Source of the DNA: Georgenia yuyongxinii
GTDB taxonomy: Bacteria; Actinomycetota; Actinomycetes; Actinomycetales; Actinomycetaceae
Direction of reading: 5' to 3'
DNA length: 64,000 bases
Assembly: GCF_006352065.1 (NCBI RefSeq)
Contig: NZ_CP040915.1
Location: 3,348,001 to 3,412,000 of the forward strand
Shown piece after piece: positions 21,230 to 29,504 of the stretch (positions within the stretch are counted from its first letter, which is position 1; each line of letters starts with the position of its first letter). A program made the position numbers and the translations under genes. The notes beneath the pieces are model-generated. The model saw only the letters and a list, made by a program, of their open reading frames with translations. It was not told the DNA's origin and did not search any database.

Positions 21230-22558
21230 GTGGCCGACCTGCCTGCTGCCTCCCCCACCGAACCGCCCGCCTCGATCGTCGTGGTAGGCGCGGGCCTGGC
21301 CGGGCTGCGCACGGTGGCGGAGCTGCGCAGCCGAGGGTTCGTGGGGCGCATCACGGTGGTGGGCGCCGAGACCGTGTCGCCCTACGACCGCCCGCCGCTG
21401 TCGAAGGAGCTCTTCGCCCGGACCGAGCCGGTGTGGCTCGCCGGAGAGGGGTTCGGCGAGCTCGCCGACCTCGCCGACCGGGTGCTGCTCGGCCACCACG
21501 CGGCCGCCCTGCAGGCCCACGACGACGGCGTCACGCTCACCGTGGCCGCCGACGAGGCCCGAGGCGTCACCGCCGCCGGACACAGCGAGACCATCTCCGC
21601 CGACGCCGTCGTGCTCGCCACCGGCGCCTCTCCGGTCTTGCCCGCTGGCTGGGAAGGCGCCTCTGTCCTGCACACCGCCGACGACGCCGCGCGGCTGCGT
21701 GCCGCCCTCACCCCCGGCGCCCGGGTCGTCGTGATCGGTGCCGGGTGGATCGGCGCCGAGGTCGCCGGCCAGGCCGCCGCGCGCGGCTGCGCGGTCACCG
21801 TGGTCGAGGCGGCCCCGACACCGCTGTACCGCCAGCTCGGTGCCACCCTGGGCGAGCGCACCCGGCCCTGGTACGCCGCGGCCGGCGTCGCGCTGCGCAC
21901 CGACAGCCCGGTCACCGCGGTCCGCCCCGGCGAGGTCCACGTCGCCGGGCCGGACGGCGCCCCGGAGCGCCTCGCTGCCGACGTCGTGCTGGCTGCGGTC
22001 GGGGTGCGGCCGGCCACCGGCTGGCTCGCCGGGGCGTTCCCGCTCACGCCACGTGGCGCACTACAGGTGGACACCGTGGGCCGGGTGGCGGGCGCGCCGT
22101 CGTCCGTGCGCGCCGTCGGCGACTGCGTAGACATGGCGGTGCCCGGCGTGGGGCTCGTGCCCGGCGGTCACTGGGACGCGGCGCTGACCCACCCGGCGGC
22201 GCTCGCGGCCGACATGCTCGGTCAAGCCCCGCCGCCGCTGGCCGCCCCGTACGTCTTCTCCACCCAGCTCCGCCACGACCTCGCCTTCGTCGGCATGCCC
22301 GATGACGCCGCCTCCCTGGTCCTGCGCGGGGATCCCGGCGGCGCGTGGACGGCGCTGCTCGTCGAGCGGGCAACGGACGGCACGACCGGGCGACTCCTCG
22401 CCGGGTTCACCGTGGACCGGCCGCGGGACGTCGGGCCGCTGCGCAAGCTCCTGGCCGACGGCACCCGCCCCGTGCTCGACCTGGCAAGGGCAGCCGACCC
22501 CGCGATGCAGCTGCGGCGGGCCGCCCTCACGCCCGACCGGGCCGCCGGTCCGGCGTGA
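21230..22558 (+). CDS. FAD-dependent ferredoxin/rubredoxin reductase-like oxidoreductase
   Basis: 442-residue two-dinucleotide-fold oxidoreductase. FAD motif IVVVGAGLAGLRTVAELRSR, then PYDRPPLSKEL, ATGASPVLP, the NAD(P)H motif VVVIGAGWIGAEVAGQAAAR and the second FAD motif RAVGDCVDMAV are present. A reductase C-terminal domain follows (about 330-430). Such enzymes pass electrons from NAD(P)H to ferredoxins serving oxygenases or P450s; no partner is adjacent. GTG at 21230 is chosen because TACCGT ends 6 nt before it. The stop lies in a 36-nt tandem repeat. Confidence 0.87.
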   Translation: MADLPAASPTEPPASIVVVGAGLAGLRTVAELRSRGFVGRITVVGAETVSPYDRPPLSKELFARTEPVWLAGEGFGELADLADRVLLGHHAAALQAHDDGVTLTVAADEARGVTAAGHSETISADAVVLATGASPVLPAGWEGASVLHTADDAARLRAALTPGARVVVIGAGWIGAEVAGQAAARGCAVTVVEAAPTPLYRQLGATLGERTRPWYAAAGVALRTDSPVTAVRPGEVHVAGPDGAPERLAADVVLAAVGVRPATGWLAGAFPLTPRGALQVDTVGRVAGAPSSVRAVGDCVDMAVPGVGLVPGGHWDAALTHPAALAADMLGQAPPPLAAPYVFSTQLRHDLAFVGMPDDAASLVLRGDPGGAWTALLVERATDGTTGRLLAGFTVDRPRDVGPLRKLLADGTRPVLDLARAADPAMQLRRAALTPDRAAGPA

Positions 22559-22630
22559 AGCGGCCGGCGCGTGCGAAGACCGGGTCCGGCGTGAAGCGGC
22601 CGGCGCGTGCGAAGACCGGGGCCGGCGTGA
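22547..22630. repeat. 36-nt tandem repeat spanning the reductase stop codon
   Basis: Units 22547-22582 and 22583-22618 are nearly identical (GGTCCGGCGTGAAGCGGCCG at the start), with a partial third. TGA recurs at 22556, 22592 and 22628, in the same frame. Confidence 0.92.
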
Positions 22631-22657
22631 CGCACCGCAGCCCCTCCACCCCAAGGC

Positions 22658-22698
22658 GGTAGTACTTTCCTCAGGCTATTCCTGAGGGAAGTACTACC
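22658..22698. terminator. 41-nt GGTAGTAC-family hairpin
   Basis: Arms GGTAGTACTTTCCTCAGG and CCTGAGGGAAGTACTACC pair over 18 positions (one G-U type pair) around CTATT. It lies between the convergent ends of the reductase and IclR genes. An equal-length relative is at 53041-53081. Confidence 0.85.
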
Positions 22699-22739
22699 AG
22701 CATGCAGGGTGAGCGGCCGGCGGACCCGCAGGGAAGGGC

Positions 22740-22829
22740 AGCCAGCCGGAAGGCGTGCACGGCGGGCGGGACGGCCGTCAGCCAGCCGGAAGGCGTGCAC
22801 GGCAGGCGGGACGGCCGTCAGCCAGCCAC
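22740..22829. repeat. 40-nt tandem repeat spanning the IclR-gene stop codon
   Basis: Units 22740-22779 and 22780-22819 (AGCCAGCCGGAAGGCGTGCA at the start) differ at one base; a partial third (AGCCAGCC) follows. The minus-strand TGA of the IclR gene (22820-22818) lies at the unit junction and recurs 40 nt away. Confidence 0.92.
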
Positions 22830-23612
22830 TCGCGCCCGGCGCTCCAACGGCGCCTGGTACCCCAGCTGGTCGGACAGCTGCGCCGCGCCCTGCCGGACCA
22901 GGTCAACCCAGTACTCCACCGGGCGCGAGTCCCACCGGGCCATCGGCACGGAGGTGCTGATGGCGGCCACCACCTGGCCGGTCATGTCGTGCACAGGAGC
23001 GGCCGCGCAGCAGATGTCCCGGCCGGACTCCTCCCGCTCGAACGCCACCCCGCGCGCCCGGACCGCGGCCAGCTCCTCCTCGAGCGCGGGCAGCGTGCGG
23101 ATGCTCCGCTCGGTGAGCACCGGCAGGTGCTCGGGGTCGGGATACAGCGCGCGCACCGTCTCGACGGGCACGTACGCGAGCATCGCCTTGCCCAGGGAGG
23201 TGGAGCTGGCGGGCAGGCGCTGGCCGATGCGCGAGGCCATCGGCACGAGCTCACGCGCCTCGACCTTGGCCAGGTAGAACACCTCGGCGCCCTCGAGCAG
23301 CGCCACGCTGACGGTCTCCCCGGAGGCGTTGGAGACCTCCCGCGCGACGTCGTTGGCCGCCTGCAGCATGTCGAAGCGGGCGGAGTAGGCGTTGCCCAGC
23401 TGCAGCAGCCGCACGCCGAGCCGGTAGGCGCCGGCGTCGTCCTTCTGCAGGTAGTCCCGGGAGACGAGGGTGGCGAGCAGCTCGTGCACGGTGGTGCGTG
23501 GCAGGCCCGTACGGCGCACCACCTGCGGCGCCGTGAGCACCGCGTCGCCGTCCTCGAGGAAGAGCTCGAGGATGTCGAGCGTGCGCAGCACTGCGGGTGT
23601 GAGTCGGGCCAT
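22818..23612 (-). CDS. IclR-family transcriptional regulator
   Basis: 264-residue IclR-type regulator. The N-terminal winged helix-turn-helix covers 1-65 (ILELFLEDGDAVLTAPQVVR, then TGLPRTTVHELLATLVSRDY); the effector-binding domain covers about 75-250 (LGKAMLAYVPVETVRALYP, GRDICCAAAPV). ATG at 23612 gives the usual N-terminus. It is divergent from the dmpF-dmpG-hpaI-transporter operon, whose promoter region holds two CGAAAT-type repeats downstream of the -10 box. The simplest reading is that it controls that operon in response to an imported oxo- or hydroxy-acid. Confidence 0.9.
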   Translation of the reverse strand: MARLTPAVLRTLDILELFLEDGDAVLTAPQVVRRTGLPRTTVHELLATLVSRDYLQKDDAGAYRLGVRLLQLGNAYSARFDMLQAANDVAREVSNASGETVSVALLEGAEVFYLAKVEARELVPMASRIGQRLPASSTSLGKAMLAYVPVETVRALYPDPEHLPVLTERSIRTLPALEEELAAVRARGVAFEREESGRDICCAAAPVHDMTGQVVAAISTSVPMARWDSRPVEYWVDLVRQGAAQLSDQLGYQAPLERRARVAG

Positions 23613-23765
23613 GCACCAATGAGTAGCCCGGAATCCCGCAGGAATCAACGCGGCCGACCGTGACCGGGCACGCGCGCAACCGCCGCCGGCCCTTCACCCA
23701 CGAGCACTGAGCCGCACCGCGCGGGCACTCGAGCTGGGGATGCGCCCACCCTCCCGCGCGAGACG

Positions 23766-23816
23766 AAACGAGATGGCCGGAACGGTCGAAAAAGTGACCA
23801 TCCAGGCCATCTCGTT
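23766..23816. repeat. 51-nt AACGAG-family hairpin in the divergent IclR/dmpF region
   Basis: Outer arms AACGAGATGGCC and GGCCATCTCGTT pair perfectly over 12 bp; inner GGTC/GACC closes an AAAAA-containing loop. An equal-length relative with compensatory changes lies at 56870-56920. It does not follow any gene end here, so it is not a simple terminator. Confidence 0.8.
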
Positions 23817-23873
23817 CCGCAGTCGACAGCCTTGAGCGCGCCGAATCGGACCCCATGCAGGACCAAAGGCCCG

Positions 23874-23902
23874 TTGCAACCGACGAAATCATCACTTAAC
23901 GT
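23874..23902 (+). promoter_or_regulatory. Promoter of the dmpF-dmpG-hpaI-transporter operon
   Basis: TTGCAA (23874-23879) and TAACGT (23897-23902) are separated by 17 nt, close to the sigma-70-type consensus and unusually clear for this window. Predicted start is near 23909, immediately before the repeated CGAAAT elements. Confidence 0.65.
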
Positions 23903-23910
23903 ATGACCAA

Positions 23911-23945
23911 CGAAATCTCGAACACCAAGCCGAAATTTCGAACAC
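23911..23945 (+). promoter_or_regulatory. Candidate IclR operator
   Basis: CGAAATCTCGAACAC (23911-23925) and CGAAATTTCGAACAC (23931-23945) are near-identical 15-mers 20 nt apart, each centred on a CGAAAT-type palindrome. They cover the predicted transcription start of the operon, a position suited to repression. Binding is inferred. Confidence 0.55.
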
Positions 23946-23985
23946 GCAGCCATCGACGGCGCACAACGAGGTGAAGGGGCAACGC

Positions 23986-24936
23986 ATGGCACCCACGAAA
24001 GTAGCTATCATCGGATCGGGGAACATCGGCACCGACCTGATGTTCAAGATCATCCGCGGCAGCGGCAAGCTCGAGCTGGCCGCGATGGTCGGCATCGACC
24101 CGGCCTCCGACGGCCTCGCCCGCGCGGCCCGCCTCGGCATCAACGCGGTGTCCACCGGCGTCGACGGCCTCGTCGAGCAGCCGGACTTCCAGGACATCGA
24201 CATCGTCTTCGACGCCACCTCGGCCGGCGCGCACAAGTACAACGCCAAGGTCCTCGTCGCCGCGAAGCCCAGCATCCGGCTCATCGACCTCACCCCGGCG
24301 GCCATCGGCCCGTACTGCGTCCCGGTCGTGAACCTGGACGAGGTCCTCGAGGCGTCCAGCATCAACATGGTCACCTGCGGCGGCCAGGCCACCGTCCCGA
24401 TCGTCGCGGCCGTGTCCAGCGTGGTCGACGTCGTCTACGCCGAGATCGTCGCCTCCATCGCGTCGAAGTCCGCCGGCCCCGGCACCCGGGCCAACATCGA
24501 CGAGTTCACCGAGACCACGTCGCGGGCCATCGAGAAGGTCGGCGGCGCCGACCACGGCAAGGCGATCATCGTCCTCAACCCGGCCGAGCCGCCGGTGATG
24601 ATGCGCGACACCGTCTTCCTGCTCACGCCGGACGCCGACCGGGAGAAGATCTCCCGCGCCGTCGAGGAGCAGGTGGCCCGGGTGGCCGCCTACGTGCCCG
24701 GCTACCGCCTCAAGCAGCAGGTCCAGTTCGACGAGATCCCCGCCGACGAGCCCGTCAACGTCCCCGGCGTCGGTGCGTTCTCCGGCCTGAAGATCAGCGT
24801 CTTCCTCGAGGTCGAGGGAGCCGCCCACTACCTGCCCGCCTACGCGGGCAACCTCGACATCATGACCTCCGCCGCGCTGCGGACCGCCGAGGTCGTCGCC
24901 GAGCACGTGCAGAACCTGGAGGTCACGAAGGCATGA
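23986..24936 (+). CDS. dmpF: Acetaldehyde dehydrogenase, CoA-acylating
   Basis: 316-residue enzyme oxidising acetaldehyde (or propanal) to the acyl-CoA with NAD and CoA. N-terminal dinucleotide motif [13 protein letters not shown], the catalytic Cys in [12 protein letters not shown] and the dimer/channelling C-terminus typical of the DmpF/MhpF/HsaG family are visible. GAAGGGG precedes the ATG. It overlaps dmpG by 4 nt (ATGA), as expected for partners in a substrate-channelling aldolase-dehydrogenase complex. Confidence 0.95.
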   Translation: MAPTKVAIIGSGNIGTDLMFKIIRGSGKLELAAMVGIDPASDGLARAARLGINAVSTGVDGLVEQPDFQDIDIVFDATSAGAHKYNAKVLVAAKPSIRLIDLTPAAIGPYCVPVVNLDEVLEASSINMVTCGGQATVPIVAAVSSVVDVVYAEIVASIASKSAGPGTRANIDEFTETTSRAIEKVGGADHGKAIIVLNPAEPPVMMRDTVFLLTPDADREKISRAVEEQVARVAAYVPGYRLKQQVQFDEIPADEPVNVPGVGAFSGLKISVFLEVEGAAHYLPAYAGNLDIMTSAALRTAEVVAEHVQNLEVTKA

Positions 24937-25964
24937 TCAACCCCGACGGCAAGCTCTTCATCTCCGACGTGACGCTGCGCGACGGCAGCCACGCCGTGCG
25001 CCACCAGTACACGACGGACAACGTCCGCCAGATCGTCGCAGCCCTGGACGCCGCCGGCGTCGACAGCGTCGAGGTCGCCCACGGCGACGGCCTGGCCGGC
25101 TCCAGCGTCAACTACGGCTTCGGCCGCCACTCCGACCTGGAGTGGATCGAGGCCGCCGCCGAGACGGCCACGGACATCGCCATCGCGACCCTGCTGCTGC
25201 CCGGCATCGGCATCATCCACAACCTCCAGGACGCGGCCGCGGCCGGGGTCAGCTACGTGCGCGTGGCCACCCACTGCACCGAGGCCGACGTCGCCGCCCA
25301 GCACATCTCCACAGCCCGTGAGCTCGGCCTCAACACCGCCGGGTTCCTCATGATGAGCCACATGACCCCGCCGGCGAAGCTCGCCGAGCAGGCCAAGCTC
25401 ATGGAGAGCTACGGCGCCCAGTGCGTCTACGTCGTCGACTCCGCCGGCGCGCAGACCATGACCGACGTGCGCGACCGGGTCACGGCCCTGCGTGACGCGC
25501 TCGACCCGGCGACCGAGATCGGTATCCACGCCCACCACAACCTCTCCCTCGGCGTGGCCAACTCCGTCGCCGCCGTCGAGGCCGGCGCGGACCGGGTCGA
25601 CGCCTCCCTCACCGGCATGGGGGCCGGCGCCGGCAACGCGCCGCTGGAGGTCTTTATCGCCGTCGCCGACAAGCTCGGCTGGAACCACGGCTGCGACGTC
25701 TTCGGCCTCATGGACGCCGCGGACGACATCGTCCGCCCGCTCCAGCAGCGCCCCGTCCAGGTCGACCGCGAGACCCTCGGCCTGGGCTACGCCGGCGTGT
25801 ACAGCTCGTTCCTGCTGCACGCCGAGCGCGCATCGGCCAAGTACGGCATCCCCACCATCGACATCCTGGTCGAGCTGGGCAAGCGCGGCATGGTCGGCGG
25901 GCAGGAAGACATGATCGTCGACGTCGCCCTCGACCTGGTCAAGCAGCGCGGGGTGGCGGCGTAG
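24933..25964 (+). CDS. dmpG: 4-hydroxy-2-oxovalerate aldolase
   Basis: 343-residue metal-dependent aldolase splitting 4-hydroxy-2-oxovalerate into pyruvate and acetaldehyde. HMGL-like barrel with [14 protein letters not shown] (catalytic Arg and metal Asp), the HAHHN metal-ligand motif, and the C-terminal communication domain ([20 protein letters not shown]). It forms the known complex with DmpF. The usual upstream enzyme, 2-hydroxypentadienoate hydratase, is not encoded nearby. Confidence 0.95.
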   Translation: MINPDGKLFISDVTLRDGSHAVRHQYTTDNVRQIVAALDAAGVDSVEVAHGDGLAGSSVNYGFGRHSDLEWIEAAAETATDIAIATLLLPGIGIIHNLQDAAAAGVSYVRVATHCTEADVAAQHISTARELGLNTAGFLMMSHMTPPAKLAEQAKLMESYGAQCVYVVDSAGAQTMTDVRDRVTALRDALDPATEIGIHAHHNLSLGVANSVAAVEAGADRVDASLTGMGAGAGNAPLEVFIAVADKLGWNHGCDVFGLMDAADDIVRPLQQRPVQVDRETLGLGYAGVYSSFLLHAERASAKYGIPTIDILVELGKRGMVGGQEDMIVDVALDLVKQRGVAA

Positions 25965-26812
25965 TGAGCTCCGCCTACTCAGGGACGACGGCGGCACCTC
26001 GCCCCGTCCCGAACCTGCGGGCCGCGCTGGCCGCGGGGCCGGTGGTGGGCACCTTCCAGGTGCTCGCCTCCCCCGCGGTCACCGAGGTGCTCGCGCTGGC
26101 CGGGGCGCAGGTGATCATCCTCGACGCCGAGCACGCGGCCCTGGACGTCACCGCGCTCGAGCACCACGTGCGCGCCGCGCGGTCCGTGGGCGGCTGCGCC
26201 GTCGTGCGGGTGCCCGAGATCGGCGCGTACCTCTCCCGGAGCCTCGACCTCGGCGCCGCCGGCGTGATCGTCCCCCGGGTCGAGACCGCCGCGCAGGCCA
26301 GACAGGTGGTCGAGGCCGTGCGGTTCCCCCCGCTGGGGGCGCGCGGCTTCGGCGCCGGCCGGGCCTCCGGCTTCGGCCTGCAGATGGCCGGCTACCGCCA
26401 GGCGGCGGACGCCGAGACCGCCGTCGTCGTCATGGTCGAGACCCGCCGCGGCCTGGAGAACGTCCACGAGATCGCCGCCGTCGACGGAGTCGACGTCATC
26501 ATGGTCGGCCCCGCGGACCTCGCCTCCAGCCTCGGCACCGAGGTGGGCAGCGCACAGCACGCCGCGGCGGTCGAGGCCGTCTTCGACGCCGCGCTCGCCG
26601 CCGGCCGGCACGTCGGCATGCACTGCGCGGACGCCGCGGAGACGGCGACGTACGCGGCCCGGGGGGCCCGCCTCCTGCTCGTGGCCACCGACTCGCTGTT
26701 CCTGGCGGGCTCGGCGGCACGCACGTTCGACGACGCCGCGTCGTCACTCGCGGAGCAACAAGCGGCAAAAACTGGAGAAGAGCAACTTCAAGGAAGAAGG
26801 TTCCTGTCATGA
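25964..26812 (+). CDS. HpcH/HpaI-family class II aldolase
   Basis: 282-residue enzyme of the HpaI/GarL family, which cleaves 4-hydroxy-2-oxo acids (heptanedioate, 5-keto-4-deoxyglucarate and others) to pyruvate plus an aldehyde. Visible motifs: VIILDAEHAALDV, GVIVPRVETAAQARQVVEA, the metal-binding Glu in MVETRRGLENV and Asp in MVGPADLASSLG. Its GTG overlaps the dmpG stop by one base. A second aldolase next to DmpG is unusual and is the main clue to what the operon does. Exact substrate is open. Confidence 0.88.
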   Translation: MSSAYSGTTAAPRPVPNLRAALAAGPVVGTFQVLASPAVTEVLALAGAQVIILDAEHAALDVTALEHHVRAARSVGGCAVVRVPEIGAYLSRSLDLGAAGVIVPRVETAAQARQVVEAVRFPPLGARGFGAGRASGFGLQMAGYRQAADAETAVVVMVETRRGLENVHEIAAVDGVDVIMVGPADLASSLGTEVGSAQHAAAVEAVFDAALAAGRHVGMHCADAAETATYAARGARLLLVATDSLFLAGSAARTFDDAASSLAEQQAAKTGEEQLQGRRFLS

Positions 26813-28164
26813 CGAAGACCGCCCCGGAGGTCGCGTACGCGACCGGCGGCGCAGGCGCAGGTGCGCCCGTGGACAAGTCGCAGCTGATCGACAAGAAGAC
26901 CCGGATGCGGGCGCTCGGCGGCTCCGCCGTCGGCAGCGCCGTGGAGTGGTACGACTACTTCCTCTACGGCACCATGTCCGGCCTCGTGTTCGGGCCGTTG
27001 TTCTTCCCGGCCGAGAGCGCCACCGCCTCGCAGATGCTCGCCCTGGCGTCCTTCGCGCTGGCGTTCGTGATCCGCCCGATCGGCGGCATCGTGTTCAGCC
27101 ACATCGGCGACCGCATCGGCCGCAAGAAGACCCTCGTCGTCACCCTCACGCTCATGGGCGTGGCCACCGTGGCCATCGGCCTCATGCCCACCTACGCGCA
27201 GATCGGCGCCGCGGCGCCGATCCTGCTCACGGTCCTGCGTCTGATCCAGGGCCTGGCCCTGGGCGGCGAGTGGGGCGGCGGCCTGCTCATGGCCGTGGAG
27301 TACTCCCCCAAGAAGAGCCGCGGCCTGTACGGGGCGGTCCCCCAGACCGGCGCCCTGTTCGGTCTCGCGCTGGGCAACCTCGCCGTCGTCGCCGCCGACG
27401 GGATCTTCACCGAGGAGCAGTTCCTCTCCTTCGGCTGGCGCATCCCGTTCCTGCTCTCCGTGGTCCTGGTGGCCGTGGGCCTGTGGATCCGGAACAAGGT
27501 CGCCGAGACTCCCTCGTTCCAGAAGGTCAAGGACTCCGGCACGACGGCGAAGGTCCCGCTGGTCGAGACCCTCAAGAACCACTGGCGCCAGGTGCTCGTG
27601 GTCATCGGCGCGAAGTTCATCGAGACCTCGACGTTCTTCATCTTCGCGACCTTCACGGTCAGCTACGCCGTCAGCCTCGGCTTCACCCGCGGCGAGGCCC
27701 TCAACGCCGTCCTCATCGCCGCGGTGGTCGCCATCCCGGTCATGCTCGGTGTCGGGTCGCTCTCCGACCGCATCGGCCGCAAGAAGATGTTCGTCGCCGG
27801 CACCGTCGCGGTGATGCTCTACATCGTCCCGTTCTTCTGGATGATGAACCAGGGTTCCGCGGTGCTGCTGACCGTCGCCTGCGTGCTCGGCTTCGGCGTG
27901 ATCTGGTCGATGTACGGCGCCGTCCTGGGCACCCTCTTCGCCGAGAGCTTCAGCGCCGACGTCCGCTACACCGGTGCCTCGCTGGGCTACCAGATCGGTG
28001 CGGCCCTCGTGGGCGGCCCCGCCCCGCTGATCGCCACGGCGCTGCTCACCGCGTACTCGGGCAGCTACATCCCGATCGGGCTGTTCGTCATCGCCTGCGG
28101 CATCGTCTCCCTGATCGCCGTCCGCTTCGCCAAGGAGCGCGCCGGCCAGGACCTGGACGACTAA
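26809..28164 (+). CDS. MFS transporter, metabolite:H+ symporter (MHS) family
   Basis: 451-residue 12-helix transporter. MHS signatures are clear: GSAVEWYDYFLYGTMSGLVF, the loop GDRIGRKKTLVVTL, LALGGEWGGGLLMAVEYSPK and the second GxxSDRIGRKK repeat. Family members carry organic acids such as oxoglutarate, shikimate, proline or dicarboxylates. It overlaps hpaI by 4 nt, so uptake is translationally linked to the aldolases; the substrate is probably an organic acid. Confidence 0.92.
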   Translation: MTKTAPEVAYATGGAGAGAPVDKSQLIDKKTRMRALGGSAVGSAVEWYDYFLYGTMSGLVFGPLFFPAESATASQMLALASFALAFVIRPIGGIVFSHIGDRIGRKKTLVVTLTLMGVATVAIGLMPTYAQIGAAAPILLTVLRLIQGLALGGEWGGGLLMAVEYSPKKSRGLYGAVPQTGALFGLALGNLAVVAADGIFTEEQFLSFGWRIPFLLSVVLVAVGLWIRNKVAETPSFQKVKDSGTTAKVPLVETLKNHWRQVLVVIGAKFIETSTFFIFATFTVSYAVSLGFTRGEALNAVLIAAVVAIPVMLGVGSLSDRIGRKKMFVAGTVAVMLYIVPFFWMMNQGSAVLLTVACVLGFGVIWSMYGAVLGTLFAESFSADVRYTGASLGYQIGAALVGGPAPLIATALLTAYSGSYIPIGLFVIACGIVSLIAVRFAKERAGQDLDD

Positions 28165-28180
28165 GTAGGCAGAAGTAGCG

Positions 28181-28227
28181 CGAGATGTCATCTCCTCCGT
28201 GAGAAGTCATCTCCTCGGCGAGATGTG
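28181..28227. repeat. Three 19-nt units of the GAGATGTCATCTCCTC element
   Basis: GAGATGTCATCTCCTC, GAGAAGTCATCTCCTC and a truncated GAGATGT repeat every 19 nt just past the transporter gene. They match the left arm of the hairpin at 35064-35118, but as direct repeats. Confidence 0.8.
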
Positions 28228-28228
28228 G

Positions 28229-28256
28229 AAGGCCCCGGCCAATCGGCCGGGGCCTT
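28229..28256 (+). terminator. Terminator of the dmpF-transporter operon
   Basis: AAGGCCCCGGCC/GGCCGGGGCCTT, a perfect 12-bp stem with an AATC loop followed by T-rich sequence; the most classical Rho-independent terminator in the window. Confidence 0.92.
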
Positions 28257-28288
28257 TCCTCGTTTCACGATCGAGGGGCAGGGCCCGA

Positions 28289-28346
28289 TCCGTTGACCCA
28301 CGACCAGCAGGACCGAGTCCGTTGACTCACGACCAGCAGGACCGAG
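28289..28346. repeat. 29-nt tandem duplication
   Basis: Units 28289-28317 and 28318-28346 (TCCGTTGACYCACGACCAGC at the start) differ at one base. They lie between the operon terminator and the patatin-gene stop. Confidence 0.9.
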
Positions 28347-28367
28347 TCAGCCGGTATATCCGTGGCC

Positions 28368-29360
28368 TCAGCGCCACAATTCAGTGAGCTGCTCGGCAAG
28401 GGCTGTGCCCTGGTTGTAGCCAGCTCGAGCGGCGGCCGGACGCAGCGACAGATCCATGGCATGGGCGCCAAACATGTGCTCGGAGCTGCTGTCCGGGAAG
28501 ATCGTTTCGACTCTGCTGCCGCGTGCGCGAAGTTCGTCGACCTGCGTGGCAAGCTGCATGCCCCACTCCTGCGGGTGCCGTGATCTGCCGCCGAATGGTG
28601 ACAGCACCAGCACCCTCTTGTATCCGGCTGCCAGATCCGCGTTCTCGTTGCGTCGGTAGCCGCCGTCGATGTACCGGTTGTCGCCGATGTGCCAAGGCAG
28701 GCCGCTGGCAGTGCTGGCGGCGACGGCATCCACCAGATCGACCCCGCTGTGACGGTCGAACACCACCGGTTCACCGGTACGGGCATCGACCGCCGTGATG
28801 AACATCTTTGTGTCGGGCCAGTGCTGGCTGGGCAGCCGGGCGGCGACGGTAGCGCGCCACCGCCCTTGCCCGGAACCGTCCGAGCCCGCAGCCATCTCGA
28901 GCGCCGCCGCACCCATCCTGCGGCGCATGTCGGCCGCATCGTTGGCGGCGGCTATGATTCGGCTCGTTCTCTCCAGATGGTCGGCCACTGGCCCCACGGG
29001 AACTCGTCTAGCGTCTGATTCGCCCTGGCCGGTCCGTGGCTGAGGCGCGGCCGTAAGGATGGCGGCGAGCAGCTCGGTCGGGGTCGCACTCGTGATCTGC
29101 GCCGCGGCCGTCGCTCCGGCCGACGTCCCGATGATCAGATCGGCCTCGGCCACCTCCAGCCCGGCATCGAACAGGCCGGCAATCACACCGATCAGCCACG
29201 CGTTGCCCGTCGATCCGCCACCACCGAGGACCAACGCCCGCTCGCCCGCGGCGGGCACCCGCCTGGTGGCGTCGACCTGCGGCTCATCCTGGTCGGACCT
29301 CGGCCGCTCGGAGCCGGTCGTCGAGGTGAAGCGCAGAGGTGAAGAAGGCGTTGCGTTCAT
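28368..29360 (-). CDS. Patatin-like phospholipase
   Basis: 330-residue patatin-family lipid acyl hydrolase. The glycine-rich oxyanion region ALVLGGGGSTGNAWLIGV, the nucleophile motif GTSAG and the catalytic Asp in the DGG of NRYIDGGYRR give the complete Ser-Asp dyad. The first ~40 residues are polar and probably disordered. There is no signal peptide, so a cytosolic role is likely. Ribosome site weak (GAGAGG). A possible 19-residue peptide gene lies 46 nt upstream on the same strand. Confidence 0.9.
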   Translation of the reverse strand: MNATPSSPLRFTSTTGSERPRSDQDEPQVDATRRVPAAGERALVLGGGGSTGNAWLIGVIAGLFDAGLEVAEADLIIGTSAGATAAAQITSATPTELLAAILTAAPQPRTGQGESDARRVPVGPVADHLERTSRIIAAANDAADMRRRMGAAALEMAAGSDGSGQGRWRATVAARLPSQHWPDTKMFITAVDARTGEPVVFDRHSGVDLVDAVAASTASGLPWHIGDNRYIDGGYRRNENADLAAGYKRVLVLSPFGGRSRHPQEWGMQLATQVDELRARGSRVETIFPDSSSEHMFGAHAMDLSLRPAAARAGYNQGTALAEQLTELWR

Positions 29361-29406
29361 GGGAGGGGCCTCTCGCGAGTTTCCTGTGGGGCACTCCCGG
29401 TGGCGA

Positions 29407-29466
29407 CTAGCTCAGTCGCGCGATCGTGGACTGCAGGGGAGCACCCACTGCGGACACTGCGTTCAC
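29407..29466 (-). CDS. Possible small peptide gene upstream of the patatin gene
   Basis: A GTG-started frame encodes 19 residues (MNAVSAVGAPLQSTIARLS). It is preceded by one of the strongest ribosome sites in the window, AGGAGGTGAG (29480-29471), and by a TAGCGT -10 candidate (29510-29505) about 30 nt earlier. It could be a leader peptide setting expression of the patatin gene, or a real microprotein. No family is recognised and conservation is unknown. Confidence 0.4.
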   Translation of the reverse strand: MNAVSAVGAPLQSTIARLS

Positions 29467-29504
29467 GGGTCTCACCTCCTGCCGACGGCTCACGATCGCC
29501 AAAA

